Of a stretch of DNA of 64,000 bases, positions 1 through 8,068 are shown in pieces. The notes below the pieces were generated by a model. The model made no database searches and was not told the origin of the DNA. It worked only from the letters and a program-made list of their open reading frames with translations. The translations under genes and the position numbers were made by a program. Source of the stretch: Streptomyces sp. V4I2 (lineage in GTDB: Bacteria > Actinomycetota > Actinomycetes > Streptomycetales > Streptomycetaceae); NCBI RefSeq assembly GCF_030817655.1, contig NZ_JAUSZM010000003.1, forward strand, positions 3,038,001-3,102,000, in the 5' to 3' direction. How positions within the stretch are numbered: the stretch's first letter is position 1; the number at the start of each line of letters is the position of its first letter.

Positions 1-1
1 G

Positions 2-889
2 TCCCGTCGCCGGCTCGTCACGATCGTGGCCGCCGTGCTGCTCGCGCTCGGCCTCGGGGCGGGCGTCTGGTACATCAACTCCGGCCAGTTCACGCAGGTC
101 CCGCCGCTGCTGGCGAAGACCGAGGCACAGGCCCGGGACCGGCTGGAGCAGTCCGGCCTCGAGGTCGGCAAGGTCGAGCACGCCTACAGCGACACCGTGA
201 AGCGCGGCACTGTCATCAGCTCCGACCCGAAGCAGGGCACCCGGATCCGGGACAACGACTCGGTGGCCCTCACCATCTCCGACGGCCCGGAGACGGTCCG
301 GGTGCCCGACGTGGAGGGCTACCGGCTGGACAAGGCGAGGTCCCTGCTGAAGGACGGCGGGCTGGAGCCGGGCATGGTCACCCGGGCGTTCAGCGAGGAT
401 GTCCGCAGGGGCTTCGTGATCTCCACGGACCCGGAGAAGGGCACCGAGCGGCGCGCGGGCTCGGCGATCGCGCTCACCGTCAGCAAGGGCAGCCCGATCG
501 ACGTCCCGGACGTCACCGGCGCGACTCTGGAGGACGCTCAGGCGGAGCTGGAGGAGGCAGGCCTGAAGGTGAAGATCGCCTCCCAGGAGGTCAACTCCTC
601 CGAGTACGACAAGGGCCAGGTCGCCCGGCAGACCCCGCAGAACGGCAGCACCGCCGCCGAGGGCGACACCGTGACGCTGACGCTGTCCAAGGGCCCCGAG
701 ATGGTCGAGGTCCCGGACGTGGTCGGTGACAGCGTCGACGACGCCAAGGCGACTCTTGAGGGAGCCGGCTTCCAGGTCGACGAGGACCGCGGACTGCTCG
801 GGCTCTTCGGCGACACCGTGAAGAGCCAGTCCGTGCAGGGCGGGGAGACGGCCCCCAAGGGATCGACCATCACCATCACGATCCGCTGA
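2..889 (+). CDS. Ser/Thr protein kinase, PASTA-domain C-terminal part (5' truncated by the window)
   Basis: Extracellular half of a PknB-type receptor kinase that senses peptidoglycan fragments. The reading frame is open from base 2. An arginine run (SRRR) stays inside, followed by a transmembrane helix (about 20 hydrophobic residues ending VWYINSG) and then four consecutive PASTA repeats, recognisable by the recurring VPDV-G pattern and the closing TLTIS/TLTLSKG strands. The kinase domain lies before base 1 and cannot be seen. A GTG at 26 lies within the transmembrane helix and is not the start. The fourth PASTA repeat has an insertion (GLLGLFGD). Type and place match the PkaF-like kinase of S. 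coelicolor; the name is inference. Translation stops at 889. Confidence 0.9.
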   Translation, partial: SRRRLVTIVAAVLLALGLGAGVWYINSGQFTQVPPLLAKTEAQARDRLEQSGLEVGKVEHAYSDTVKRGTVISSDPKQGTRIRDNDSVALTISDGPETVRVPDVEGYRLDKARSLLKDGGLEPGMVTRAFSEDVRRGFVISTDPEKGTERRAGSAIALTVSKGSPIDVPDVTGATLEDAQAELEEAGLKVKIASQEVNSSEYDKGQVARQTPQNGSTAAEGDTVTLTLSKGPEMVEVPDVVGDSVDDAKATLEGAGFQVDEDRGLLGLFGDTVKSQSVQGGETAPKGSTITITIR

Positions 890-959
890 CGGAAGGGGCC
901 GGGCCGCATGACACCCTGGAAAGGTGAAGAGTCAACAGCCCGGCACCACCTCCGGCACG

Positions 960-1814
960 ATGCGCAACCCCGTCGGCGGCCACGTCCCCGTGGCCGGCGG
1001 TCTGCGCTCCGTGGGCCTGTCCTACGCCCATGACCTGAAGGCCGAGACCGTTCAGGTCTTCGTCGCCAACCCGCGCGGCTGGGCCACCCCCGCCGGAAAT
1101 CCGCGGCAGGACGAGGAGTTCCGCCAGGTGTGCGCGGCCGAGTCGATCCCGGCGTACGTGCATGCCCCGTACCTGATCAACTTCGGTTCGCACACCGAGG
1201 CGACCGCGGAGAAGTCGGTCGATTCGCTGCGGCATTCGCTGCGGCGCGGGCGGGACATCGGGGCGCTGGGCGTGGTCGTGCACACCGGCAGCGCGACGGG
1301 CGGGCGGGACCGGTCGGTGGCGCTGAAGCAGGTGCGGGAGTATCTGCTGCCGCTGCTCGACGAGCTCACCCACGACGACGACCCGTTCCTGCTCCTGGAG
1401 TCGACCGCCGGGCAGGGCGCCTCACTGTGCTCGCGGACCTGGGACTTCGGGCCGTACTTCGAGGCGCTGGACGCCCATCCGAAGCTGGGCGTGTGCCTGG
1501 ACACCTGCCACATCTTCGCGGCCGGGCACGACCTGACCGGGCCGGCCGGCATGCACCAGACGCTGGACCTGCTGGTGGACACGGTCGGCGAGGGCCGGCT
1601 GAAGCTGATCCACGCCAACGACTCCAAGGACGTGGTCGGCGCCCACAAGGACCGGCACGAGAACATCGGCGCCGGTCACATCGGCGAGGACCCGTTCCGG
1701 GCGCTGATGACCCACCCCGCGACCGCGGGCGTACCGCTGATCATCGAGACGCCCGGCGGCAAGGAGGGGCACGCGGCGGACGTGGAGCGGCTCAAGAAGC
1801 TGCGGGACGGCTGA
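960..1814 (+). CDS. nfo: Deoxyribonuclease IV (AP endonuclease, Nfo family)
   Basis: Cleaves DNA 5' of abasic sites in base excision repair, using a trinuclear zinc centre. About 284 aa, the usual family length. The TIM-barrel metal motifs are present in order: GGHVPVAGG near the N-terminus, HAPYLIN, VVHTGS, LLESTAGQG, CLDTCHIFAAGHDL, HANDSKD with HENIGAGHIG, and IIETPGG near the C-terminus. The ATG at 960 begins just before the first strand. A GTG at 924 is in frame but would add 12 low-complexity residues, and neither start has a convincing ribosome binding site. It is convergent with the membrane-protein gene ending at 1852, 37 bases away. Confidence 0.9.
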   Translation: MRNPVGGHVPVAGGLRSVGLSYAHDLKAETVQVFVANPRGWATPAGNPRQDEEFRQVCAAESIPAYVHAPYLINFGSHTEATAEKSVDSLRHSLRRGRDIGALGVVVHTGSATGGRDRSVALKQVREYLLPLLDELTHDDDPFLLLESTAGQGASLCSRTWDFGPYFEALDAHPKLGVCLDTCHIFAAGHDLTGPAGMHQTLDLLVDTVGEGRLKLIHANDSKDVVGAHKDRHENIGAGHIGEDPFRALMTHPATAGVPLIIETPGGKEGHAADVERLKKLRDG

Positions 1815-1851
1815 CGGCGAGCGATCGGCCGCCGTCCGCCACGTCCCTGTC

Positions 1852-2352
1852 TCAGCCCGCCGCCAACGGTGCGGCGGCCAGCGCCAGTCCCGCGCCGAGC
1901 AGCGTCATCGACCACCGCAGCCAGCGGTACTTCGCCGCGAGGATGACGCTGACGTCCTGGAACTGGGTCAGCAGCCAGCGCACCCGGTCGGCGCCCGCCT
2001 CAGCGGCTGCGCGGCCCAGCGCCTCGAGATCCGGGCTGCCCAGCCCGTCGGCGTAGAAGGTCGGGCCCGCCATCGCACGGACCGTGCCGGTACGGGGCAC
2101 GATCACCGCGAGCAGCAGCAGCGTGCCGGCCGCCCACAGCGCTCCGCCGGCCGCGAGGAACACCGCGGCCACGCCGGAGACGTCGGTCGGCGCCCCCTTG
2201 CCGATGATCAGCGCGGGCACCGCCACGGCTCCGGACAGCAGGACGGACGCCTTCACGTCCGCCCTGCCCAGGTCCTCGCGGACGGTCAGCAGCAGCCGCT
2301 CGGCAACGTACTGCGCGGCGGCGTCCGTTTCGCTCGCGGTCGTCGGACTCAC
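1852..2352 (-). CDS. PycTM-like integral membrane protein (candidate cyclic-nucleotide effector)
   Basis: 166 aa, last gene of the four-gene cassette. It starts with GTG at 2352, overlapping the stop of the preceding gene by 4 nt. An amphipathic N-terminal helix with RADVKASVLL leads into two adjacent transmembrane helices (about residues 37-85), a PRTGTVRA turn, a cytoplasmic helix with KYRWLRW, and a third membrane helix at the C-terminus. This layout is that of the PycTM family, the membrane-disrupting effectors of Pycsar systems, which act once a cyclase makes a cyclic pyrimidine nucleotide. Family assignment is by pattern recognition; a general plasmid-type membrane protein is the alternative. 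It is the only membrane protein of the cassette. Confidence 0.65.
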   Translation of the reverse strand: MSPTTASETDAAAQYVAERLLLTVREDLGRADVKASVLLSGAVAVPALIIGKGAPTDVSGVAAVFLAAGGALWAAGTLLLLAVIVPRTGTVRAMAGPTFYADGLGSPDLEALGRAAAEAGADRVRWLLTQFQDVSVILAAKYRWLRWSMTLLGAGLALAAAPLAAG

Positions 2353-3425
2353 TCACGCGCTCCCGGACTCGGGGCGTCCTGCACACCCTGGCCCTGCCCC
2401 GGGACCGTGTCGTTCGGCGGCGCGGGCGGGATGGCCGGAGCGTCGTCCGCGGGCCCCGGCGGAACGGCCGGCATCGGCGGTATCGGCAACGAGGTCGGAG
2501 CCTGCGGCAGCCCGTTCGGAAAGACCGTGGTGGAGACCGAACGGCTGTACTCGATGAGAGCCTGCACCTGGTCGTCGATCTGGTGGCGCTGGACCACGCC
2601 CTGGTTGATCAGGTTGGTCAGGTAGTCCAGGGCACCGTGGCGCTGTTCGCGGGCCTGGCGCTGGAGTTCGCCCAGGATCTCGTTCGCCCGGCCCGGGTCC
2701 TGCGCCAGCATCGTGGCGTACTGGAAGGTCTCGCCCGCCGCGATCAGCTTCTGCGCGTCGTCGATGTTCGCCGCGACGCGCGCCTTGTTGGCGGAGTCGA
2801 TGGCCTCCTGGACCTTGCTGCCCTTCTCCACCGCGACCATCTGCGCCTGGTGGTCGGCGGCCGCCTGGCCCAGATCGATCCGGATGAAGACCTGGGTGGC
2901 CAGGCCGAGGTCGGCGCCGAAGCCGCTCCACCGGCCGCTGGCCAGCTCGTCCTGGATCGCCTCGTCGACCTGCTGCGCCGAGTCCAGGCCGTAGCGGCGG
3001 CTGACGCCGCGCAGCCGGGCCTCCAGCGGCGGGCGGAGCATCCGCTCCACGTCGACGACCCGCTTCTCGGCGGCCAGGTAGAAGTCGCTGACCTCCCAGT
3101 TGACGTCGGCACCGGCCTTGAACCTGGACCGGTCGCCGTAGGTGGGCAGTTCCAGCTGGAAGGAGGCCTGGTGCTGTCCGCGGGCGATCCAGCACACCGA
3201 GGTGGGCTTGCCCATCATCGGCTTGTTGTTGTGCTCGGCGCCCCGGACGGTGATGATGCTGTGCCCGCCGTTCTTGTAGTAGAGCACCGAGGCCACCTGG
3301 CTGTTGCGGTGCCGGTAGGCCGCCTGCGGGGCGAACTCCCGGATGAAGGGCCCTCTGAGGTCGTGCGGGAGGACGAACTCCTCGTCCTGGGGCGGCCACG
3401 GCCGGCCCCACTGGTTGTGCGTCAT
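2349..3425 (-). CDS. SPFH/band-7-like protein
   Basis: 358 aa, soluble, no signal peptide or membrane helix. The ATG at 3425 overlaps the upstream stop by 4 nt. Residues about 60-190 read like an SPFH core: short beta strands ending in PTYGDRSRFKAGADVNWEVSD, then AAEKRVVDVERML and a C-terminal strand TQVFIRIDL. A long helical stretch rich in Gln, Ala and Glu follows, and the tail (from about 300) is Pro-rich and disordered. SPFH proteins form ring- or cage-like oligomers, often at membranes, so a scaffold role for the membrane protein encoded next is plausible inference. Much longer open frames upstream in this frame are out-of-frame translation of the neighbouring gene. Confidence 0.55.
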   Translation of the reverse strand: MTHNQWGRPWPPQDEEFVLPHDLRGPFIREFAPQAAYRHRNSQVASVLYYKNGGHSIITVRGAEHNNKPMMGKPTSVCWIARGQHQASFQLELPTYGDRSRFKAGADVNWEVSDFYLAAEKRVVDVERMLRPPLEARLRGVSRRYGLDSAQQVDEAIQDELASGRWSGFGADLGLATQVFIRIDLGQAAADHQAQMVAVEKGSKVQEAIDSANKARVAANIDDAQKLIAAGETFQYATMLAQDPGRANEILGELQRQAREQRHGALDYLTNLINQGVVQRHQIDDQVQALIEYSRSVSTTVFPNGLPQAPTSLPIPPMPAVPPGPADDAPAIPPAPPNDTVPGQGQGVQDAPSPGARE

Positions 3426-5608
3426 GGCGTACTCGCTCCCTGGACCGCCCCCCACAGACGGCGGACCTGCTGTTCGTTCAGTGGTTGGTCGGGGTCTTCG
3501 GACAGTTCCTTGATCAGTGACAGCAGCCGGTGCCGGTCGTCGTGGCTGTGCACGAGCAGCGGCAGGAACCGCTCCAGCGCGTCGGCCCACGGCTGGTCGG
3601 CCGATCCCCGCACCCAGTCGGCCAGGGCCTCGATGGCCGCGTCGTAGGACCGCCCGGTCTGCAGCGCCGTCCACAGCAGTCCGGCGAGTTCCGGGGCCAG
3701 GGCGGGCCGGGCGGTGGCGAGGGCCAGCATCAGCGGCCAGTCCCCGTAGCCCTCCAGGTCGGGGTGCTGGTTCCACAGGTCGACCACGGTGACGGCGGCG
3801 AGCAGGACCGTGGTCTGCAGGCCGAGGTCCTGCTGGTGCCGTCGCTCGTCGGACAGCCAGGCGCGGATCCGGCGGCAGGTGAGCGCGTCGGCGTGGACAC
3901 CGGCCAGGTGGGCCACCTGGACGGCCGCGTCGGCCCGCAGTTTCCCCTCGTCCCAGACGCCGATCGCGCCGAGCAGGTCCAGCGCCTCGCGGACCGTGGC
4001 GGTCCCGCGGCCCCGGCCGAGCACGGCGCCCGCCGTCCAGCGCAGCCGCTCGTCGCCCTGCCGTGCCCAGTGGCCGACCAGGGCCCGGATCGCGGTGCCG
4101 ACCTCCGGGGAGGCGAGGGCCACGTCGAGCACGGTGGCGGCGAAGAGCCGGCGGCGGGCCTGGTCGGCCTGGCCCATGGGCTGGACGAGTTCGTGCACCG
4201 TGTGCACGCAGTCCAGCCGGCACAACTGGCCGGCCGCCACGGCGGCGCGCACCCAGACCTCGGGTCGGGGGTCCTCGCACAGTCCGGCCAGCCAGCGCAG
4301 CACGGGCCCGCGTACGTTGTGCCGGTGCTGCCACAGGTGGCCGAGGACGGCCGGCGCGAGGGCCTCGCCCCGGAACCGCACCGTGCGCACCGGCACGTCC
4401 TCGTCGCCGATCTGCTCGACGCCGAGTTCGGCCGTCGCGCGGGCGGAGACCAGCCGGGCGTCGACCCCGTCGCTGAACAGCGGACGGCCCGGGGTGGCCT
4501 CCGGATCGACGGTCACGGCGAGTTCCCAGGCCAGCACCTCGGCGGCCTCGGCCACAGCGCTCAGCGAGGCACCGTCGAGCACGGCGAGGGCGATGCGGTA
4601 GGCGGCGTCCCGCAGCCGCTCCGGGGTCTCGGAGCGGACGCCCCCGGCGAACCACTCGGCGGCCTGGTCCTCGGCGAACTTGCGGCATTCGGCGAGGAGT
4701 TGGTCGTACGACAGCTCGTCCTGGGCGTGCCGGGCGAGCAGCTTCGCGAACCGGGCCGCCTCGGCGGGCAGCAGTTCGTCGAGGCCCCTCGCCTCCTCCA
4801 CCGCGGGGTCCAGTGCCATCGCGCGGACGCGGTCGTGGGACTCCTCGGGCGCGCCGTCGAGTTCGGCGGCAAGGTGTTTGTCCAGTACGGCGTCGGCGGG
4901 CGCCGGGATGTGGGCGCGGTGGTAGCGGCCGGCCCGGGCGAGCACGTCACCCGGTTCGGGGGCGGCCAGCAGGACCGCGTACGCCTGCTTCTTGCCGAGC
5001 AGTTCGCAGAGCCGGTCGAGGCCGGTCTCGTCGGGCAGTCCGGCGACGGCGGGTTCCAGCGCGTAGCCGTGGCCCTCGCCGATCTGGGTGTCGTCCAGCG
5101 TGTCCAGATCGGTGCGCGGGTCGAGCCGGGAGACCTGACCGCGGGTCAGGTCGTCCAGCAGGGACAGGGCGGTGTAGGCGCGGCCGGTGCCGGGCTGTCC
5201 GAACAGCACCAGGAGCCGCCCGGCCCGTAACCGGTCCCGGTACGCGCCGTACTCCGCCGGTTCCTGGAAGACCCGGCGCAGTCTGCGCAGTTCGTCGTCG
5301 GGGAGCGGTCCGGCGAGCAGGCGCTCCCCCGACCGCTCGCCGTAGATGTTGATGGCCGCGACGGACCCGGAGCTGATGACGGGGCCGGATCCGTGCGAGG
5401 ACAGGGTGGAGCGGTAGACACGGGAGGCGGCGGCCGCGGCTCCGGGCAGCGTCTCTCCGCCGAGCGGGTCGGCGGCGGGACCGCCGATGACGTCCGGCTG
5501 GGCCGGTTCCGGCCCCTGGGCGGCCGACTCGGCCTGGGGCTCGGCCTGGGCCTGCGGCTTGGGGCCGGCCGGCTGCGGTCCCGGGGGCGCCGGGTTCTGC
5601 GCGTTCAC
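3422..5608 (-). CDS. P-loop-like protein with alpha-helical (HEAT-like) repeats
   Basis: 728 aa. The GTG at 5608 overlaps the cyclase-like stop by 4 nt. Residues 1-60 are Pro/Gln/Ala-rich. Residues 71-90 carry HGSGPVISSGSVAAINI, nearly repeated at the end of the upstream protein. A Walker A-like loop GQPGTGRA sits at 137-144 after a hydrophobic strand (LLVLF), with Arg where the Walker Lys should be. The C-terminal half is a long series of Ala/Leu/Arg-rich helices (for example EVWVRAAVAAGQL and RLRWTAGAVLG), resembling HEAT or armadillo repeats. STAND-type sensors share this general layout, but ATP binding is doubtful with the Arg. Exact function is unknown. Confidence 0.7.
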   Translation of the reverse strand: MNAQNPAPPGPQPAGPKPQAQAEPQAESAAQGPEPAQPDVIGGPAADPLGGETLPGAAAAASRVYRSTLSSHGSGPVISSGSVAAINIYGERSGERLLAGPLPDDELRRLRRVFQEPAEYGAYRDRLRAGRLLVLFGQPGTGRAYTALSLLDDLTRGQVSRLDPRTDLDTLDDTQIGEGHGYALEPAVAGLPDETGLDRLCELLGKKQAYAVLLAAPEPGDVLARAGRYHRAHIPAPADAVLDKHLAAELDGAPEESHDRVRAMALDPAVEEARGLDELLPAEAARFAKLLARHAQDELSYDQLLAECRKFAEDQAAEWFAGGVRSETPERLRDAAYRIALAVLDGASLSAVAEAAEVLAWELAVTVDPEATPGRPLFSDGVDARLVSARATAELGVEQIGDEDVPVRTVRFRGEALAPAVLGHLWQHRHNVRGPVLRWLAGLCEDPRPEVWVRAAVAAGQLCRLDCVHTVHELVQPMGQADQARRRLFAATVLDVALASPEVGTAIRALVGHWARQGDERLRWTAGAVLGRGRGTATVREALDLLGAIGVWDEGKLRADAAVQVAHLAGVHADALTCRRIRAWLSDERRHQQDLGLQTTVLLAAVTVVDLWNQHPDLEGYGDWPLMLALATARPALAPELAGLLWTALQTGRSYDAAIEALADWVRGSADQPWADALERFLPLLVHSHDDRHRLLSLIKELSEDPDQPLNEQQVRRLWGAVQGASTP

Positions 5609-6342
5609 CGGTCGCCGCCGGACCGGCCGATGTTGATGGTGTCGATGTGACCGCCGACGATGAACTCGCCGCTGCCGTGGTGGTGGTTGTACTGGACCAC
5701 GCCGGCGCCGGTGCTCTCCGGTTCCGGCCGGGACCCGCTGCCCGCCTGCGGCGACGCCGGTTCGGGCGGTCGGGGCAGGCCCGGAACCATGAACCAGGCG
5801 GCACGGCGGCCCTCCTTGAGGTCGACGTCGTGACGGCGGTAGTGCTCGGGGTCCACCCAGCGGCCACCGGACCGGATGACGTCCTCGAACAGCCGGTCGG
5901 AGGCGACCACCACCAAGGGGGCGGCGGACGCGGCCGCGAGGATCGCCTTCGCGGTGTCGCAGTCGCCCAGCCGACAGGCCAGGTCGACGGCACGGCCGGA
6001 GCGGCCGTGGGCGTCGGCCGTGACCGGACCGATGTGCAGTCCCGCGCGCAGCCGCAGCGGGGTCTGACGTCCGCGGTTGATCTCCCGCAGGTTCTGGTGG
6101 AGGTACTCCAGCCACTCCCCCACCACCCGGCGCGGCGGTACGTCGGGCGCGAGCACGGTGAGGATGCCGTCGCCGCGGTCCTCCTGGTAGAGGCGGGGTG
6201 CTCGGATGTCCGCCTGTTCGAAGGCGGCGCCCGTGACCTCGTAGAGTCTGCTGCGCATCTCCGGTTTCTCGGTGTCGGACAGCAGGCCGGAGCCCTGCGC
6301 GTCCACATTGATGACGAAGCCGTACGCGGCTTCCTGCTCCAT
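5605..6342 (-). CDS. Class III nucleotidyl cyclase-like protein
   Basis: 245 aa, first gene of the cassette. The ATG at 6342 follows a strong ribosome binding site (GGGAGGAG). The cyclase homology domain spans about residues 7-190. It has the first metal Asp (D14 in NVDAQGSG), the second in DRGDGILTV (D58), the dimer strand LRLRAGLHIGPV, and the transition-state segment SGRAVDLACRL, where the usual Asn is Asp120 and Arg124 is kept. E54 occupies the position of the adenine-selecting Lys, so ATP need not be the substrate. The tail (218-239) carries the HGSG...INI motif shared with the next protein. Actinobacterial proteins of this type occur in conflict-related operons; a Pycsar-like cyclase is inferred, not shown. 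Confidence 0.75.
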   Translation of the reverse strand: MEQEAAYGFVINVDAQGSGLLSDTEKPEMRSRLYEVTGAAFEQADIRAPRLYQEDRGDGILTVLAPDVPPRRVVGEWLEYLHQNLREINRGRQTPLRLRAGLHIGPVTADAHGRSGRAVDLACRLGDCDTAKAILAAASAAPLVVVASDRLFEDVIRSGGRWVDPEHYRRHDVDLKEGRRAAWFMVPGLPRPPEPASPQAGSGSRPEPESTGAGVVQYNHHHGSGEFIVGGHIDTINIGRSGGDR

Positions 6343-6409
6343 GGCTTTCTCCTCCCTGCCGTCCCGCCGGACGCGGGCTCCCCGAATGCTCGCGGAGTCG
6401 ACGCGTCAC

Positions 6410-6431
6410 CGCTGTAGCCGTTTACACAGCG
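6410..6431. promoter_or_regulatory. Inverted repeat, candidate Crp/Fnr-type operator
   Basis: CGCTGT and ACAGCG arms are separated by 10 bases between the Crp/Fnr-like gene and the cyclase-like gene. The inner TGT-N10-ACA spacing equals that of a Crp site (TGTGA-N6-TCACA), although the inner bases match only partly. It lies 68-89 bases upstream of the cyclase-like start, where a regulator of the cassette could bind. Confidence 0.35.
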
Positions 6432-6447
6432 CGGGACTCCGGTGCTT

Positions 6448-7146
6448 CTAGGTGTCGGTGCCGTGGTGGTGCCCGGCGGCGAGCAGGCGGAGCGGCGCCA
6501 GGTCGGCCACGGCGAGCGTGCCGGGGCCGGTCCGCACCAGGCCCTGTTCGCGCAGCAGGCGCAGGGCCTTGGCCACGGCCTCACGGGTGGATCCCACGGA
6601 CGCGGCCAGCTCGTGCTGGGCCAGGGGGAGCCGGAGGGTCACGACCTCGTTCTCCACTCGGCCGGTACGGTCGGCGAGTTCGACCAGGCGCTGCGCGAGC
6701 CGTTGCAGCACGGTCATGGAGGCCAGTGCCCGGCGCTCGTGGTCGGCGCTGCGCAGGCGCTCGGTGAGCTGGCTCATCATCAGCGCGTTCGCGTGCGGCC
6801 GGGAGGCCAGGAACCAGCGGAAGCGTTCACCGGCCACGGCCAGTCCGGTCACCGGGCCGAGCGCGCTGACCGAGGCACTGCGCGGGCGGCCGTCGAGCGC
6901 CGCCATGTCGCCGACGACCTCGCCGGCTCTGCGGAGCGCCAGTATCAGCCGGCTGCCGCGTTCGGTCGGTGTCCACACCGTGCACCAGCCGCGCAGCAGG
7001 ACCACCGCGAACGTGGTGCGGTCGCCCTCGGCGAGCACCGTCTCGTGCGGCGGGTAGTCGTGCCGGGTGCCTAAGCCCGTCAGGGCCTCGCGGTCCGCCG
7101 GACCGAGACCCTCCATGAAGGTATGCCGCTCTCCGAACAGACCCAC
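6448..7146 (-). CDS. Crp/Fnr-family transcriptional regulator
   Basis: 232 aa, standard family length. The N-terminal cyclic-nucleotide-binding barrel includes a phosphate-cassette-like VVGDMAALDGRPRSASV (Asp instead of the usual Glu; the Arg is kept). It is followed by the long dimer helix and a winged helix-turn-helix (LPLAQHELAASVGSTREAVAK). No cysteines suggest an Fe-S sensor. The GTG at 7146 is chosen because GGGGGA lies just upstream and it gives the family length; the frame is open further upstream but that sequence is not domain-like. It is in the same orientation as the cyclase cassette and 105 bases upstream of it, so a cyclic-nucleotide-responsive regulatory link is plausible. Confidence 0.85.
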   Translation of the reverse strand: MGLFGERHTFMEGLGPADREALTGLGTRHDYPPHETVLAEGDRTTFAVVLLRGWCTVWTPTERGSRLILALRRAGEVVGDMAALDGRPRSASVSALGPVTGLAVAGERFRWFLASRPHANALMMSQLTERLRSADHERRALASMTVLQRLAQRLVELADRTGRVENEVVTLRLPLAQHELAASVGSTREAVAKALRLLREQGLVRTGPGTLAVADLAPLRLLAAGHHHGTDT

Positions 7147-7355
7147 CGTCGTCCCCCGACCGTTTCCCCCGACCGCCCCGCAAGCGGAACCGGGAGAGCC
7201 CCTCGGTTCCGCATCAGCCCGGCGGCACCCGCCCTGGCAGGGGACCCAGAGTAGCGCTACGGCCACGGAGAATCGCCCCCGTTACCGGAATGAAGCCGCC
7301 GACCCGCGACTGAAATACCCCCGCCGGTATCGCGCCCTTGCGTCAGGACAGCGAG

Positions 7356-7988
7356 TCAGAGCTCGGGACCCTCCCCGGGCCCCTCCTGATAGGAGTAGCG
7401 CTGCTCCTTCCAGGGGTCGCCGACGTTGTGGTAGCCGCGCTCCTCCCAGAAGCCGCGGCGGTCGGCGGTCATGTACTCCACGCCCCGGACCCACTTGGGG
7501 CCCTTCCACGCGTACAGATGGGGGACGACCAGTCGCAGCGGGAAGCCGTGCTCCGCCGTCAGCAGTTCGCCGTCCTTGTGGGTGGCGAAGATCGCGCGGT
7601 CGGACGCGAAGTCGGACAGCCGCAGGTTCGAGCTGAATCCGTACTCCGCCCACACCATCACATGGGTGACGGCCGGGGCGGGCGGGGCGATGTCCAGGAT
7701 GGTCCGCGCGGGGATGCCGCCCCACTCGGCGCCCAGCATGCTGAACTTCGTGACGCAGTGCAGATCGCCCAAGAGGCTGGTGTACGGCAGGGCCGTGAAC
7801 TCCTCGTGGTTCCAGCAGTGCTTCTCGCCGTCCGCGGTGGCGCCGAAGACCCGGAACTCCCAGCGTTCCGGGCGGAACTTGGGGACCGGGCCGTAGTGAG
7901 TGACCGGCCAGCCACGCTGCAGTCGCTGCCCCGGCGGAAGCTCGGAGTGTGCCGCATCTCCCGACTCGCGTTCCACCGGCTGACCCAT
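7356..7988 (-). CDS. Sulfite oxidase-like molybdopterin oxidoreductase
   Basis: 210 aa protein with the oxidoreductase molybdopterin-binding fold of the SUOX/MsrP family. Visible marks are the WEFRVFG entry strand, the pterin/Mo-ligating Cys in LHCVTKFS, AEYGFSSNLRL, and HGFPLRLVVPHLYAWKGPKWVRGVEYM near the C-terminus. There is no Tat signal, heme or dimerisation domain, so this is the short cytoplasmic form common in actinomycetes. The substrate is not known. The ATG at 7988 has an AGGATGGAG site upstream. It is divergent from bacterioferritin. Confidence 0.85.
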   Translation of the reverse strand: MGQPVERESGDAAHSELPPGQRLQRGWPVTHYGPVPKFRPERWEFRVFGATADGEKHCWNHEEFTALPYTSLLGDLHCVTKFSMLGAEWGGIPARTILDIAPPAPAVTHVMVWAEYGFSSNLRLSDFASDRAIFATHKDGELLTAEHGFPLRLVVPHLYAWKGPKWVRGVEYMTADRRGFWEERGYHNVGDPWKEQRYSYQEGPGEGPEL

Positions 7989-8068
7989 GACTCCATCCTG
8001 ACAGACCCCGGGCAGTGCACATGACCAACCCCCACCCAAATCGGGCAAAAGGAACTAAGCATGCCCTT

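Noticed and set aside
4689..6409. Upstream extensions of the P-loop-like and SPFH-like genes
   Set aside because: Both extended frames translate the neighbouring gene in the wrong frame; 4-nt overlapping starts with family-like N-termini are preferred.
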